This document shows, piece by piece, positions 16,090-24,827 of a DNA stretch of 64,000 nt. Position numbers and translations under genes: made by a program. Origin of the DNA: Streptomyces hygroscopicus (lineage in GTDB: Bacteria; Actinomycetota; Actinomycetes; Streptomycetales; Streptomycetaceae); contig NZ_LBMW01000016.1 of assembly GCF_026168105.1 (NCBI RefSeq), positions 92,874 through 156,873 on the forward strand, written 5' to 3'. How positions within the stretch are numbered: position 1 is the stretch's first letter; every line of letters begins with the position of its first letter. The notes beneath the pieces were generated by a model, which worked only from the letters and a program-made list of their open reading frames with translations, did not search any database and was not told where the DNA came from.

Positions 16090-16977
16090 TCAGTGGACGG
16101 AGTGCTCCTCGAGCGGGAACGTTCCGCCCACCACGTCCTCGGCAAACGCCTTCGCCGCGTCGCCCATGACCTGTCGCAGGTCCGCGTACTTCTTCACGAA
16201 CTTCGGAACCCGGCCACCGGTCAGCCCCAGCATGTCGGTCCACACCAGGACCTGCGCGTCCGTCTCCGGTCCCGCGCCGATGCCGACGGTCGGGATGTGG
16301 AGCGTCCGCGTGACCTCGGCGGCCAGCTCCGCCGGGACCAGCTCCAGGACGACCGCGAACGCGCCCGCGTCCTGCACGGCCTTGGCGTCCCGCAGCAGCT
16401 TGTGCGCCGCCTCGTCGCCGCGGCCCTGTACGCGGTAGCCCATGGTGTTCACGGACTGCGGGGTCAGGCCGATGTGCGCCATGACCGGGATGCCGGACTC
16501 CACCAGCAGCTCGATCTGGTCGTGCGAGCGCTCGCCGCCCTCCAGCTTCACGGCGCCGACCCCGGCCTCCTTCACCAGGCGGGTGGCCGAGCGCAGCGCC
16601 TGCACCGGGCCCTCCTGGTACGAGCCGAAGGGCAGGTCGCCGACGATCAGGGCACGCTGGGTGCCCCGTACGACCGCGGCCGCGAGCATGGTCATCTCGT
16701 CGAGGGTGACGGGTACCGTCGTCTCGTACCCGAGGTGGCAGTTGCCCGCCGAGTCGCCGACGAGCATGACCGGGATGCCGGCCTCGTCGAACACGGACGC
16801 GGTCATCGCGTCGTAGGCGGTGAGCATGGGCCACTTCTCGCCGCGCTCCTTGGCGGCGGTGATGTCGCGCACGGTGATGCGGCGGGTGCTCTTGCCTCCG
16901 TACAGCGCCTTGCTGCTGTCGGAGGGCCTGAGCGCACCCTGAGCGGGCTGCCCCTGGGCAGCCGGAAGCTGCGTCAT
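16090..16977 (-). CDS. panB: 3-methyl-2-oxobutanoate hydroxymethyltransferase
   Basis: A 295-residue enzyme of pantothenate synthesis that adds a hydroxymethyl group from methylene-tetrahydrofolate to ketoisovalerate. The TIM-barrel signatures are all present: MLTAYDAMTASVFDEAGIPV, VGDSAGNCHLGYETTVPVTL, VKLEGGE, PVMAHIGLTPQSVN and VLELVPAELA, with TVGIGAGPETDAQVLVWTDM at the end. A 26-residue Gln/Pro/Ala-rich tail precedes the barrel, as in other streptomycetes. The ATG at 16977 has AAGGAG 8 bp upstream, which favours it over an in-frame ATG 21 bp earlier. The gene stands alone without panC or panD and ends at a strong terminator. Confidence 0.96.
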   Translation of the reverse strand: MTQLPAAQGQPAQGALRPSDSSKALYGGKSTRRITVRDITAAKERGEKWPMLTAYDAMTASVFDEAGIPVMLVGDSAGNCHLGYETTVPVTLDEMTMLAAAVVRGTQRALIVGDLPFGSYQEGPVQALRSATRLVKEAGVGAVKLEGGERSHDQIELLVESGIPVMAHIGLTPQSVNTMGYRVQGRGDEAAHKLLRDAKAVQDAGAFAVVLELVPAELAAEVTRTLHIPTVGIGAGPETDAQVLVWTDMLGLTGGRVPKFVKKYADLRQVMGDAAKAFAEDVVGGTFPLEEHSVH

Positions 16978-17214
16978 CGCAACGGCTCCTTCGGTCATCT
17001 CGAGGCGCCCTGACGGCGTCCCCGGATCACCCCCCATGGTGGCACTTCGTGCCACGCGCGGCTAGAGCAGGGCGCACCCGGCGCTTCCCTCCGGCCGGCG
17101 CCCCCCTCGCCCGGGACCGCCGCCCGTCCCGAGCGCGGCGGGTCCTGCATCTCCAGTCCTAGGCCCTTTCATACGTGACCTAGGTCTCTTCTTAAGGTCT
17201 CCGTAAAGGTTGAA

Positions 17215-17235
17215 GATACGAGACCGTTCCGTATC
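17215..17235. promoter_or_regulatory. Palindromic TetR-type operator upstream of the DHA2 MFS gene
   Basis: A 21-bp imperfect palindrome with GATACG and CGTATC arms and a matching AC/GT pair inside, 23 bp before the MFS ATG. A TACGCT hexamer (17246-17251) lies 7 bp before the ATG, and no ribosome-binding site is visible. This fits a leaderless transcript whose -35 region overlaps the palindrome. The likely ligand is the TetR protein encoded downstream. Confidence 0.55.
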
Positions 17236-17258
17236 GGAATTCACCTACGCTCATAGCC

Positions 17259-18851
17259 ATGACTACCCCTGCTGCCACCGTCGAACGGCGGGTGCCCGAG
17301 GCGGTGCACCGGCGTCGGTGGGCCATCCTCGGCGTGCTGATGCTCAGCCTGCTGATCGTGGTGCTCGACAACTCCATCCTGAACGTCGCGATCAAGACCA
17401 TCTCCACCCCCGCGCCGACGGGCCTGGGCGCCACCCAGAGCGAGCTGGAGTGGGCCATCAACGCCTACACGCTCGTCTTCGCCGGGCTGCTGTTCACCGC
17501 GGGCCTCCTGGGCGACCGCCTGGGCCGCAAGAAGACGCTGCTGGCCGGCCTCGCGGTGTTCGGAGCGGGGTCGGCGCTCGCCGCCGAGTCGGGCTCGCCG
17601 ACGCAGCTCATCGCGTTCCGTGCGGTCATGGGCCTCGGCGCCGCCTTCGTGATGCCCGCGACGCTCGCCGTCCTCATGAACGTCTTCGAGCGCGAGGAGC
17701 AGCCCAAGGCCATCGGCATCTGGGCGGGCGGCGTCGGTCTCGCCATCGCCATAGGGCCGATCACCGGTGGTGTGCTCCTCGACCACTTCTGGTGGGGCTC
17801 CGTCTTCCTGATCAACGTGCCGATCGTGGTCCTCGCGCTGGTCCTGATGGTCTGGCTGGTCCCCGACTCCCGTGACCCCCGCCCCGGCCGCGTCGACCCC
17901 GTCGGTGTCGTCCTGTCGGTGGTCGGCCTGGTGCTGCTCGTCTACGGCATCATCAAGGGCGGCCAGCTCGCCGACTTCACCGACACCAAGGTCCTCGCGA
18001 CCATCGCCGCCGGTCTCGCCGTCCTCGCGTTCTTCGTCGTGTACGAGAAGCGCAGCGACCACCCGTCCATCGACGTCACGTACTTCAAGAACAAGGTCTT
18101 CTCCGCCGCCATCGCCGCGATCGCGCTGGTCTTCTTCGCGCTGATGGGCGTGACCTTCTTCTCCGTCTTCTACACCCAGAGCGTGCGGGGCTACACACCG
18201 CTGCAGACCGGTCTGCTGATGCTGCCGCTGGCGGCCGCGCAGATGATCTTCGCGCCGCGGGCCCGGCTGCTGGTCGACCGCTTCGGCAACAAGGCCACGA
18301 CCACCGCCGGCATGGTCATCATCGCCGCGATGCTCGCCGCGTTCGCCGCCCTGCAGGCGGACACGCCGATCTGGGTCCTCGAGGTCGTCTTCTTCCTCAT
18401 GGGTACCGGCATGGCGCACATCATGACGCCGACCAGCGTCGTCATCATGCAGGCGCTGCCCCGCGAGAAGGCGGGCTCCGCGTCCGCGCTCAGCAACACC
18501 TTCCGTCAGGTGGGCGGTGCGCTCGGCATCGCGGTCCTCGGCTCGGTCCTGTCGACGACGTACCGTGACGGCATCCAGGACAAGCTGTCCCTCCTCCCGG
18601 CGGGCATCCGCCACACCGCGGGCGAGTCGATCGAGGCGACGCTCGGCGTGGCCGCGAAGCTCGGCCCGAACGGCAAGGCCCTCGTCTCCCCGGCCAACGA
18701 CGCGTTCCTGCACGCGATGCACGTCACCGCGCTGTGCGGTGCGGGCGTGGCGGTGCTCGGCGCGGTCGTCGTGGCGCTGTTCCTGCCCGGGAAGATCCCG
18801 GCGCCGGACAGTGGCCGGGAAGAGACGGAACTGGTCGGCGCGGAGCACTGA
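17259..18851 (+). CDS. DHA2-family MFS drug exporter (EmrB/QacA type)
   Basis: A 530-residue protein with about 14 membrane helices. The first helix has LLIVVLDNSILNVAIKTI (motif D1 of drug/proton antiporters), followed by LEWAINAYTLVFAGLLFTAG, GDRLGRKKTLLAG (motif A) and IGIWAGGVGLAIAIGPITGG (motif C, the antiporter motif). The length and C-terminal charged tail are standard for EmrB/QacA exporters. ATG 17259 has no ribosome-binding site and is probably read from a leaderless message. A TetR gene follows on the same strand after a hairpin, and a palindrome lies in the promoter, so this is a drug-inducible export pair. The drug is unknown. Confidence 0.93.
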   Translation: MTTPAATVERRVPEAVHRRRWAILGVLMLSLLIVVLDNSILNVAIKTISTPAPTGLGATQSELEWAINAYTLVFAGLLFTAGLLGDRLGRKKTLLAGLAVFGAGSALAAESGSPTQLIAFRAVMGLGAAFVMPATLAVLMNVFEREEQPKAIGIWAGGVGLAIAIGPITGGVLLDHFWWGSVFLINVPIVVLALVLMVWLVPDSRDPRPGRVDPVGVVLSVVGLVLLVYGIIKGGQLADFTDTKVLATIAAGLAVLAFFVVYEKRSDHPSIDVTYFKNKVFSAAIAAIALVFFALMGVTFFSVFYTQSVRGYTPLQTGLLMLPLAAAQMIFAPRARLLVDRFGNKATTTAGMVIIAAMLAAFAALQADTPIWVLEVVFFLMGTGMAHIMTPTSVVIMQALPREKAGSASALSNTFRQVGGALGIAVLGSVLSTTYRDGIQDKLSLLPAGIRHTAGESIEATLGVAAKLGPNGKALVSPANDAFLHAMHVTALCGAGVAVLGAVVVALFLPGKIPAPDSGREETELVGAEH

Positions 18852-18863
18852 CGGCAGGTCAGG

Positions 18864-18891
18864 ACGGGCACTCGGGGGGCCGGGTGCCCGT
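18864..18891 (+). terminator. Hairpin between the MFS and TetR genes
   Basis: Perfect 8-bp arms (ACGGGCAC and GTGCCCGT) around a G/C-rich 12-base centre, 13 bp after the MFS stop. It may partly terminate transcription or stabilise the MFS message and lower the expression of the downstream repressor. Confidence 0.5.
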
Positions 18892-18942
18892 TCAGGCGTT
18901 CACCGGGAGAATCATCGCAGCGCAGCAAGGACGGAGTCGAAT

Positions 18943-19563
18943 GTGAGCCTCGCCGACAGCCGGCACCAGCAGGACTGCCCCGTACGCGGACGCCCCCGCA
19001 GCGAGGCCGTCGAACGGGCCATCATCGAAGGCGTGATGAGGCTGATCGAGGACGGCGTGCCCCTCGCCGACCTGTCCATAGAGCGCATCGCCCGCACCGC
19101 CGGCGTCGGCAAGGCCACCATCTACCGCCGGTGGAGCAACAAGGAGGACCTCTTCGTCGACGTCATGCGCGCCGCCGAGCCCGAGGACCCCGAACTGCCC
19201 GGCACCTCGATGCGCGAGGACCTCGTCCTGCTCCTGGAGTCGTTGCGGCAGCGCGGCCTGGCCAGCCGCTCCACGGCGATCCTGCACAACGTGTACGCCC
19301 AGATGAAGAGCAGCCCCAAGATCTGGGCCGCCTACCACGCGACTGTGGTCGCTCCCCGCCGCCGCCTCGGCATCGAAGTCCTGCGCCGGGGGCAGGAGAA
19401 GGGCGAGCTGCGGCAGGACGTCGACCTCGATCTGATGAACGACATCCTCGTCGGACCCATGCTCGTGCGTACCCTGCTGCGCCACGACGCCCGACTGGAC
19501 GAGGGCCTCGCCGAGCAGATCGTCGACACGGTGCTGGAGGGACTACGGCCCGTCAGTTCGTAG
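18943..19563 (+). CDS. TetR-family repressor, probable regulator of the upstream MFS gene
   Basis: A 206-residue regulator starting at GTG 18943, preceded by ACGGAG. The only nearby ATG (18941) is followed at once by TGA. The DNA-binding helix-turn-helix reads LSIERIARTAGVGKATIYRR followed by WSNKEDLFVDVM, with the standard TetR recognition helix. The C-terminal ligand domain is of the TetR_C_11 type (APRRRLGIEVLRRGQEKGEL). Its position 91 bp after a DHA2 exporter and the palindrome upstream of that exporter suggest it represses the pair and is released by an exporter substrate. That link is inference. Confidence 0.9.
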   Translation: MSLADSRHQQDCPVRGRPRSEAVERAIIEGVMRLIEDGVPLADLSIERIARTAGVGKATIYRRWSNKEDLFVDVMRAAEPEDPELPGTSMREDLVLLLESLRQRGLASRSTAILHNVYAQMKSSPKIWAAYHATVVAPRRRLGIEVLRRGQEKGELRQDVDLDLMNDILVGPMLVRTLLRHDARLDEGLAEQIVDTVLEGLRPVSS

Positions 19564-19747
19564 CGGGTATGTACGGCTTTCGTCACAGAAGGCCTCTCCC
19601 GTACGCCCGTCCGGAACTCCGGACGCCGCCTCTTTCGTCCTCGTGGCCGTACGGCCGTCATGGGACGGCAGGAGCCACGCCGGTCATCCCCTAGGGTCGT
19701 AACCGTGGGGGGACGACGGTGTGCACGGCAAGTTGTGAGGCGACGGT

Positions 19748-20788
19748 ATGGCGCAGGCGTACAAATCGGAGACGGGCGGCGGCGGCACGGGGCCGGTTCG
19801 TCGAGGATTCCGGTTCCGGCGCCTGTACGACGGCTTGCGCGGCGACCGCGGGATCTGGCGCCGCGGGATCGTGCTGGCCGCTCTCGCGGTCCTCCTCGCG
19901 CTGGTGATGCTGGTGCACGCGCAGATCCCCAACACCGTGGGCAATCTGGGCAGTCTCATCGAGACGTTCCTGCCCTGGCTCGGTGTCGTGTTCGTCCCGG
20001 TGCTGCTGATCCTCGCGCTGGTGAGGAAGTCGGCGACCGCGCTGATCGCGCTGCTCGTGCCCATGGCGGTCTGGCTGAACCTCTTCGGGGGGCTGCTCGG
20101 CGACAAGACCGGCAGCGGCGGCGACCTGACGGTCGCCACGCACAACGTCAACGCCGACAACCCCGACCCGGCAGGCACCGCCCGCGACGTGGCCGCGTCC
20201 GGCGCGGAGGTCCTGGCCCTGGAGGAGCTGAAGGCGTCCGCGGTTCCGGTCTACGAGCGGGCGCTGGCGTCGGCGTACCGGTACCACGCGGTCGAGGGCA
20301 CGGTCGGTCTGTGGAGCAAGTATCCGCTGAGCGGGGTGCAGGCCGTGGACATCAAGCTGGGCTGGACGCGGGCGATGCGGGCGACCGTGACCACGCCGGA
20401 GGGGCGGGTCGCCGTCTACGTCGCCCATATGCCCTCGGTGCGGGTGAAACTGGCGGCCGGGTTCACCGCGCGGCAGCGGGACACCAGCGCGGACGCGCTC
20501 GGCGAGGCCATCGTCGGCGAGCAGTTGGGCAAGGTGGTCCTGCTCGGTGACCTCAACGGCACCATGAACGATCGCTCGCTCAACGAGGTCACCTCGCAGA
20601 TGCGCTCCACACAGGGCGCGGCGGGCAGCGGCTTCGGGTTCAGCTGGCCTGCGTCGTTCCCGATGGCGCGGATCGACCAGATCATGGTCAAGGGTGTCGA
20701 CCCGGTGAGCTCGTGGACCCTGCCGCGGACGGGCAGTGACCATCTGCCGGTGGCGGCGCGTGTGAAGGTGGCCACACCCGCGTCCTGA
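19748..20788 (+). CDS. Membrane-anchored endonuclease/exonuclease/phosphatase-family protein
   Basis: A 346-residue protein. The first 125 residues have a basic cytoplasmic segment and three hydrophobic helices (IVLAALAVLLALVMLVHAQI, LGVVFVPVLLILALV and ALIALLVPMAVWLNLFGGLL). The extracytoplasmic remainder shows the EEP fold: LTVATHNVNADN (Asn), VLALEELKASA (metal-binding Glu), VYVAHMPS (His), VLLGDLNGTMND (Asp-x-Asn) and GSDHLPVAARV (Asp-His). All core catalytic residues are present, so an outward-facing phosphodiesterase or sphingomyelinase-like hydrolase is likely. Substrate unknown. GAGG precedes the ATG. Perfect short palindromes lie upstream at 19608-19625 and about 19644-19655. It stands between the TetR gene and an MFS exporter. 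Confidence 0.85.
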   Translation: MAQAYKSETGGGGTGPVRRGFRFRRLYDGLRGDRGIWRRGIVLAALAVLLALVMLVHAQIPNTVGNLGSLIETFLPWLGVVFVPVLLILALVRKSATALIALLVPMAVWLNLFGGLLGDKTGSGGDLTVATHNVNADNPDPAGTARDVAASGAEVLALEELKASAVPVYERALASAYRYHAVEGTVGLWSKYPLSGVQAVDIKLGWTRAMRATVTTPEGRVAVYVAHMPSVRVKLAAGFTARQRDTSADALGEAIVGEQLGKVVLLGDLNGTMNDRSLNEVTSQMRSTQGAAGSGFGFSWPASFPMARIDQIMVKGVDPVSSWTLPRTGSDHLPVAARVKVATPAS

Positions 20789-20883
20789 ACGCCCAGCGCA
20801 GCGGCGTGTCGTAAGACAGCCGCAACCCCGGCTCTACCTTCGGGAATGCTGCGCCTGGCAGACTTTGTTCCGTACTTGAACAT

Positions 20884-22143
20884 ATGAGTGCAACGGAACT
20901 CCGCTCTGAAAGGCAACGCCCCATGCCCCTGGCCCTGCTCGCCCTTGCCGTGGGCGCCTTCGGCATCGGTACCACCGAGTTCGTGATGATGGGCCTGCTG
21001 CCCAACGTCGCGGACGACCTGCACATATCCATCCCCACCGCCGGGCACCTGGTCTCGGCGTACGCACTGGGCGTGGTGATCGGCGCGCCGCTGCTCGCCG
21101 CGGTCACCGCCCGGCTGACCCGCCGCAAGGTCCTCATCGGCCTGATGGCCCTGTTCGTGCTGGGCAACGCGCTGTCCGGCCTCGCCCCCGGCTACGGCTG
21201 GCTCCTCGCCGCGCGCTTTCTGAGCGGGCTGCCGCACGGGGCGTTCTTCGGCGTCGGCGCGGTCGTCGCCACCAGCCTCGTCGCCCCCGAGCGCAAGGCC
21301 CGGTCCGTCTCGCTGATGTTCCTGGGCCTGACGGTCGCGAACATCGCGGGTGTGCCGGTGGCCACGCTGATGGGCCAGCACCTGGGGTGGCGGGCGACGT
21401 TCTTCGGCGTCAGCGCGATCGGCGTCGCCGCGATCGTGTCCCTCTTCCTGCTGATCCCGCACGACCGCACCCACACCCCGGCCGACGGTCTGAAGGGCGA
21501 ACTGGCGGCTCTGCGCTCCCTGCCGGTCTGGCTGGCGCTGGGCACCACGGTGGCGGGCTTCGGCGCGTTGTTCTCGGCGTACAGCTATGTGACGCCGATG
21601 CTGACGGACGCGGCGGGCTACGCCGACTCGAGCGTCACCCTCCTGCTGGCCCTGTTCGGAGTGGGCGCGACGATCGGCAACCTGGTGGGCGGCCGTCTGG
21701 CGGACCACTCCCTGCGGGGCACGCTGTTCGGCGGCCTGACCTCGCTGGTCGTCGTGCTCGGGCTGTTCCCGGCGCTCATGGGCGCCGAGTGGAGCGCGGC
21801 CCTGGAGGTGACGCTGCTGGGCACGGCGGCGTTCATCACCGGCTCGCCGCTGCAGCTGATGGTCATGGAGAAGGCGTCGGCGGCCCCCTCACTCGCGTCC
21901 TCGGCCAACCAGGCGGCCTTCAACCTGGCCAACGCGGGCGGAGCCTGGATCGGCGGCCTCGCGCTGGCCGCGGGCTTCGGCGTCACGTCCCCGGCACTCG
22001 CGGGCGCGGCCCTGGCGGTACTGGGACTGGGCGTGGCGACCGCGGCGTACGCGGTGGACCGCCACCGGGCCGCTCCGCCGGCCGGGCGGGAGCGGCTGGT
22101 GGCAACGCACGTCCCGGATCACACGGAGAGCGTGCACGGCTGA
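20884..22143 (+). CDS. MFS exporter of the DHA1 family (AraJ/CmlR-like)
   Basis: A 419-residue protein with 12 hydrophobic helices. The opening ALLALAVGAFGIGTTEFVMM and GLLPNVADDLHISIPTAGHL, then FLSGLPHGAFFGVGAVVATS, are close to the arabinose-efflux/chloramphenicol-exporter group (AraJ, YdhP, CmlR). The ATG at 20884 lacks a ribosome-binding site. An ATG at 20923, preceded by AAAGG, would begin right at the first helix (MPLALLALA) and is a serious alternative. An inverted repeat with TGTTC and GAACA arms at 20866-20882 abuts the first ATG and may be an operator. No regulator gene is adjacent. Substrate unknown. Confidence 0.88.
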   Translation: MSATELRSERQRPMPLALLALAVGAFGIGTTEFVMMGLLPNVADDLHISIPTAGHLVSAYALGVVIGAPLLAAVTARLTRRKVLIGLMALFVLGNALSGLAPGYGWLLAARFLSGLPHGAFFGVGAVVATSLVAPERKARSVSLMFLGLTVANIAGVPVATLMGQHLGWRATFFGVSAIGVAAIVSLFLLIPHDRTHTPADGLKGELAALRSLPVWLALGTTVAGFGALFSAYSYVTPMLTDAAGYADSSVTLLLALFGVGATIGNLVGGRLADHSLRGTLFGGLTSLVVVLGLFPALMGAEWSAALEVTLLGTAAFITGSPLQLMVMEKASAAPSLASSANQAAFNLANAGGAWIGGLALAAGFGVTSPALAGAALAVLGLGVATAAYAVDRHRAAPPAGRERLVATHVPDHTESVHG

Positions 22144-22786
22144 GTTCCGGGGCCCCTGGCCCCCCCACCGCCCCCGCCAGGGGCTCCGCCCTGCACCCCC
22201 TGCGCCGGGGCTCGGCTCCTGCACTACCTGCACCGGGGCTCTGCCCCTGCATCCGGGGGGCCGGGGCTCTGCCCCTGCATTCGGGGGGCAGCGGCCTCGT
22301 ATCTGGCGGGGCTTTGTGCCCTGGGTTCCTGCGGGGGGCGGTGGCTCGTGGGCTCCTGCGGCGCCGTTGGGTCCGGGGCTCCTGCGGGGACGGCGGTTGC
22401 CGGGTTGCGGCGGGGCCGGCGGTTCCTGGGCTTCTGCGGGATCTGCGGCTCCTGGACCCCCACAGAGACCGCGGCCCATGGACCACGCTAGGACGGCGGC
22501 TCCTGGACCCCCTTGGAGACTGCGGCTCCTGGGCCCGGGCGTTGCCTATGGCGCCCGTACTCCTGGGCGGGGACGGCGGCCCGGGGCCAGGGGGAAACCG
22601 GACGCCGGAGGTATTGATTTCCGCGACCCCGGTCGGCCCGTTTTCAGCCGAGTTCAGGTACAGCCGGCCTGTCCGGCGTTTGAGGACGAGGCCGTTCAGG
22701 CCGACCGGGCCTCTGAGGGCGGAGCCCCCAGGGGCGCGGACCGGATCAGGGGGCGACCTTGGTACGAACGGCGCCCCCGCGGAGCG
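22144..22786. other. 640-bp gene-free, GC-rich repetitive stretch between convergent genes
   Basis: The interval separates the 3' ends of the MFS and nadE genes. The first 400 bp are built from degenerate copies of GGGGCTCTGCCCCTGCA (short self-complementary units near 22207-22285) and of GGCTCCTGCGG or GGCTCCTGGACCCC (22320-22560). Frames crossing it are low-complexity Pro/Gly/Arg and no start or family was credible. The last 130 bp hold a recognisable Streptomyces intergenic element (22661-22692). Confidence 0.7.
22661..22692. repeat. Common Streptomyces intergenic element containing GTCCGGCGTTTGAGGACGA
   Basis: The sequence CCTGTCCGGCGTTTGAGGAC at 22668-22687 is recognised from memory as a short element repeated many times between genes in streptomycetes, usually near the 3' ends of genes. 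Here it lies about 100 bp beyond the nadE stop. Its function is not established; an RNA-level or terminator role is possible. Confidence 0.55.
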
Positions 22787-24541
22787 CTACCCGTGTTCGC
22801 GCCAGCGGTTGGTGATCGGCAGACGGCGGTCCTTGCCGAAGCCCTTCGCCGAGATCTTGGTGCCCGGCGGGTACTGGCGGCGCTTGTACTCCGCGGTGTC
22901 GACCATCCGCAGCGTCTTCACCACCAGGTCGCGGTCGAAACCCGCCGCCACGATCGCGTCCGCGCCCTTGTCCCGGTCCACGTACAGATCAAGGATCGCG
23001 TCCAGCACCGGGTAGTCGGGCAGCGAGTCCGTGTCGACCTGGCCCGGGCGCAGCTCCGCGCTCGGCGGCTTCGTGATCGAGCTCTCGGGGATCGGGGGCG
23101 TCCGGCCGCGCTCCTCGGCGGCACGATTGCGCCACCGCGCCAGCTGGAAGACCGACGTCTTGTACACGTCCTTGATCGGACCGTACGCGCCCACCGAGTC
23201 GCCGTACAGCGTCGAATAGCCCACCGCCAGCTCCGACTTGTTGCCGGGCGCCAGCACGATGTGCCCCTCCTGGTTGGAGATCGCCATCAGCAGTGTGCCG
23301 CGCAGCCGCGACTGGAGGTTCTCCTCCGCCAGGCCCGTCAGACCCAGGTCTTTCATGTACGCGTCGAACATCGGGGCGATCGAGACCGTACGGAAGTGCA
23401 GTCCCGTCCGCCGCGCCAGCTCCGCCGCGTCGCCCCTCGAGTGCTCGGAGGAGTACTTGGACGGCATCGAGACGCCGTACACGTTCTCCGCCCCCACCGC
23501 GTCGCACGCGATCGCCGCCACCAGCGCCGAGTCGATACCCCCGGACAGACCGATGAGCACCGACCTGAAGCCGTTCTTGGCCACGTACGCCCGCAGGCCC
23601 ACGACCAGCGCCGAGTAGACCTCCTCGTCGTCCTCCAGGCGCTCCGCGTACCCGCCCGTCAGCTCGGGCTCGTACGCCGGCAGCGGCTCCCCGGACAGCA
23701 CCAGCCGGTCGATCCGCAGCCCGTCGTCCACCACGCCGACCGGCGCGTCCGGCTCCGCCGCCGGGAGATCGAGGTCCAGGACCACGCACCCCTCGGCGAA
23801 CTGCGGCGCCCGCGCGACGACCTCGCCGTCCGGCGCGACGACGATCGAGTCCCCGTCGAAGACCAGCTCGTCCTGCCCGCCGATCATGGCGAGGTAGGCG
23901 GTGGTGCAGCCGGCCTCCTGTGCCCGCTTGCGCACCAGCTCCAGGCGCGTGTCGTCCTTGTCGCGCTCGTAGGGCGAGGCGTTGACGGAGATCAGCAGAC
24001 CGGCCTTCGCCGACCGCGCGGCCGGCACACGACCGCCGTCCTGCCACAGGTCCTCGCAGATGGCGAGCGCGATGTCGACCCCGTGCAGCCGTACGACGGG
24101 CATCGTGTCGCCGGGCACGAAGTAGCGGAACTCATCGAAGACGCCGTAGTTGGGCAGATGGTGCTTGGCGAAGGTGAGCGCCACCTCGCCGCGGTGCAGG
24201 ACCGCCGCCGCGTTCTGCGGGGCGCCGGCCGGCTGGCCGTACTTCGGCTGGGCGGTCCCGGAGCGGTCGAGGTAGCCGACGATCACCGGCAGCTCCCCGA
24301 GGCCTTCGTCGGCGAGGCGCGCGGCGAGGTCCCGCAGGGCAGCGCGCGAGGCCTCGACGAAGGACGAGCGCAGGGCCAGGTCCTCGACGGGATACCCGGT
24401 CAGCACCATCTCCGGGAACACTGCCAGATGCGCTCCCTGCTCGGCGGAGTGCCGGGTCCAACGGACGATCGCCTCGGCGTTTCCGGCGAGATCACCGACG
24501 GTCGAGTCGATCTGATTCAGGGCGAGGCGTAGTTGAGGCAC
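22787..24541 (-). CDS. nadE: Glutamine-dependent NAD+ synthetase
   Basis: A 584-residue fusion of a nitrilase-type glutaminase and an ammonia-dependent synthetase, which converts deamido-NAD to NAD+ using glutamine. The glutaminase triad is visible: Glu in HLAVFPEMVLTGYP (about residue 44), Lys in ALTFAKHHLPNYG and Cys in IALAICEDLWQDG (about residue 160). The synthetase half begins near residue 290 and has the pyrophosphatase loop VLIGLSGGIDSALVAA (about residues 327-342), then VYGVSMPSKYSSEHSRGDA, VLAPGNKSELAVGYSTLYGD and KGFGKDRRLPITNRWRE at the C-terminus. Length matches the family. The gene is monocistronic as far as visible, divergent from an alpha/beta-hydrolase gene with tandem repeats between them. 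Confidence 0.96.
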   Translation of the reverse strand: MPQLRLALNQIDSTVGDLAGNAEAIVRWTRHSAEQGAHLAVFPEMVLTGYPVEDLALRSSFVEASRAALRDLAARLADEGLGELPVIVGYLDRSGTAQPKYGQPAGAPQNAAAVLHRGEVALTFAKHHLPNYGVFDEFRYFVPGDTMPVVRLHGVDIALAICEDLWQDGGRVPAARSAKAGLLISVNASPYERDKDDTRLELVRKRAQEAGCTTAYLAMIGGQDELVFDGDSIVVAPDGEVVARAPQFAEGCVVLDLDLPAAEPDAPVGVVDDGLRIDRLVLSGEPLPAYEPELTGGYAERLEDDEEVYSALVVGLRAYVAKNGFRSVLIGLSGGIDSALVAAIACDAVGAENVYGVSMPSKYSSEHSRGDAAELARRTGLHFRTVSIAPMFDAYMKDLGLTGLAEENLQSRLRGTLLMAISNQEGHIVLAPGNKSELAVGYSTLYGDSVGAYGPIKDVYKTSVFQLARWRNRAAEERGRTPPIPESSITKPPSAELRPGQVDTDSLPDYPVLDAILDLYVDRDKGADAIVAAGFDRDLVVKTLRMVDTAEYKRRQYPPGTKISAKGFGKDRRLPITNRWREHG

Positions 24542-24676
24542 GCGCCCCAGTTTAGACGCCAGTAATCGTCAGAGCGACACAATGTGGGTGTGGGGCACCC
24601 CACGTGGGACGGAACCGCGGGCGCGTACGCTCTCCCTCACCTTGGGACGGGGAATGACTGACCGGCGCACGCCAAC

Positions 24677-24799
24677 TTCGGACGGCGAACGACATACGTC
24701 TTCGTACGGCGAACGGCGTCTTCGTACGGCGAACGGCGTCTTCGCACGGCGAACGGCGTCTTCGCACGGCGAACGGCGTCTTGCACGGCGAACGCGGTC
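24677..24799. repeat. 20-bp tandem repeat array upstream of the hydrolase gene
   Basis: Four nearly identical 20-bp units (TTCGYACGGCGAACGGCGTC) start at 24701, 24721, 24741 and 24761. A divergent unit lies on each side (24677-24700 and 24781-24799). Each unit contains a TTCG-N5-CGAA inverted repeat. The array lies between the divergent nadE and hydrolase genes and ends 28 bp before the hydrolase ATG. The period is not a multiple of three, so the array is not coding. Confidence 0.85.
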
Positions 24800-24827
24800 G
24801 GCACCAGGCAGGGCGGGAGAGCGGACC

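Noticed and set aside
17062..17244. 60-codon minus-strand frame between panB and the MFS gene
   Set aside because: It crosses the predicted promoter and operator, lacks a ribosome-binding site and has a low-complexity product.
24677..24799. Possible CRISPR array
   Set aside because: The 20-bp units are contiguous with no unique spacers and no cas genes are present. It is a tandem repeat.
24582..24827. N-terminal extension of the alpha/beta-hydrolase through the tandem repeats
   Set aside because: The 20-bp repeat is not in frame with a peptide repeat, and ATG 24828 has a good ribosome-binding site and gives the normal family start.
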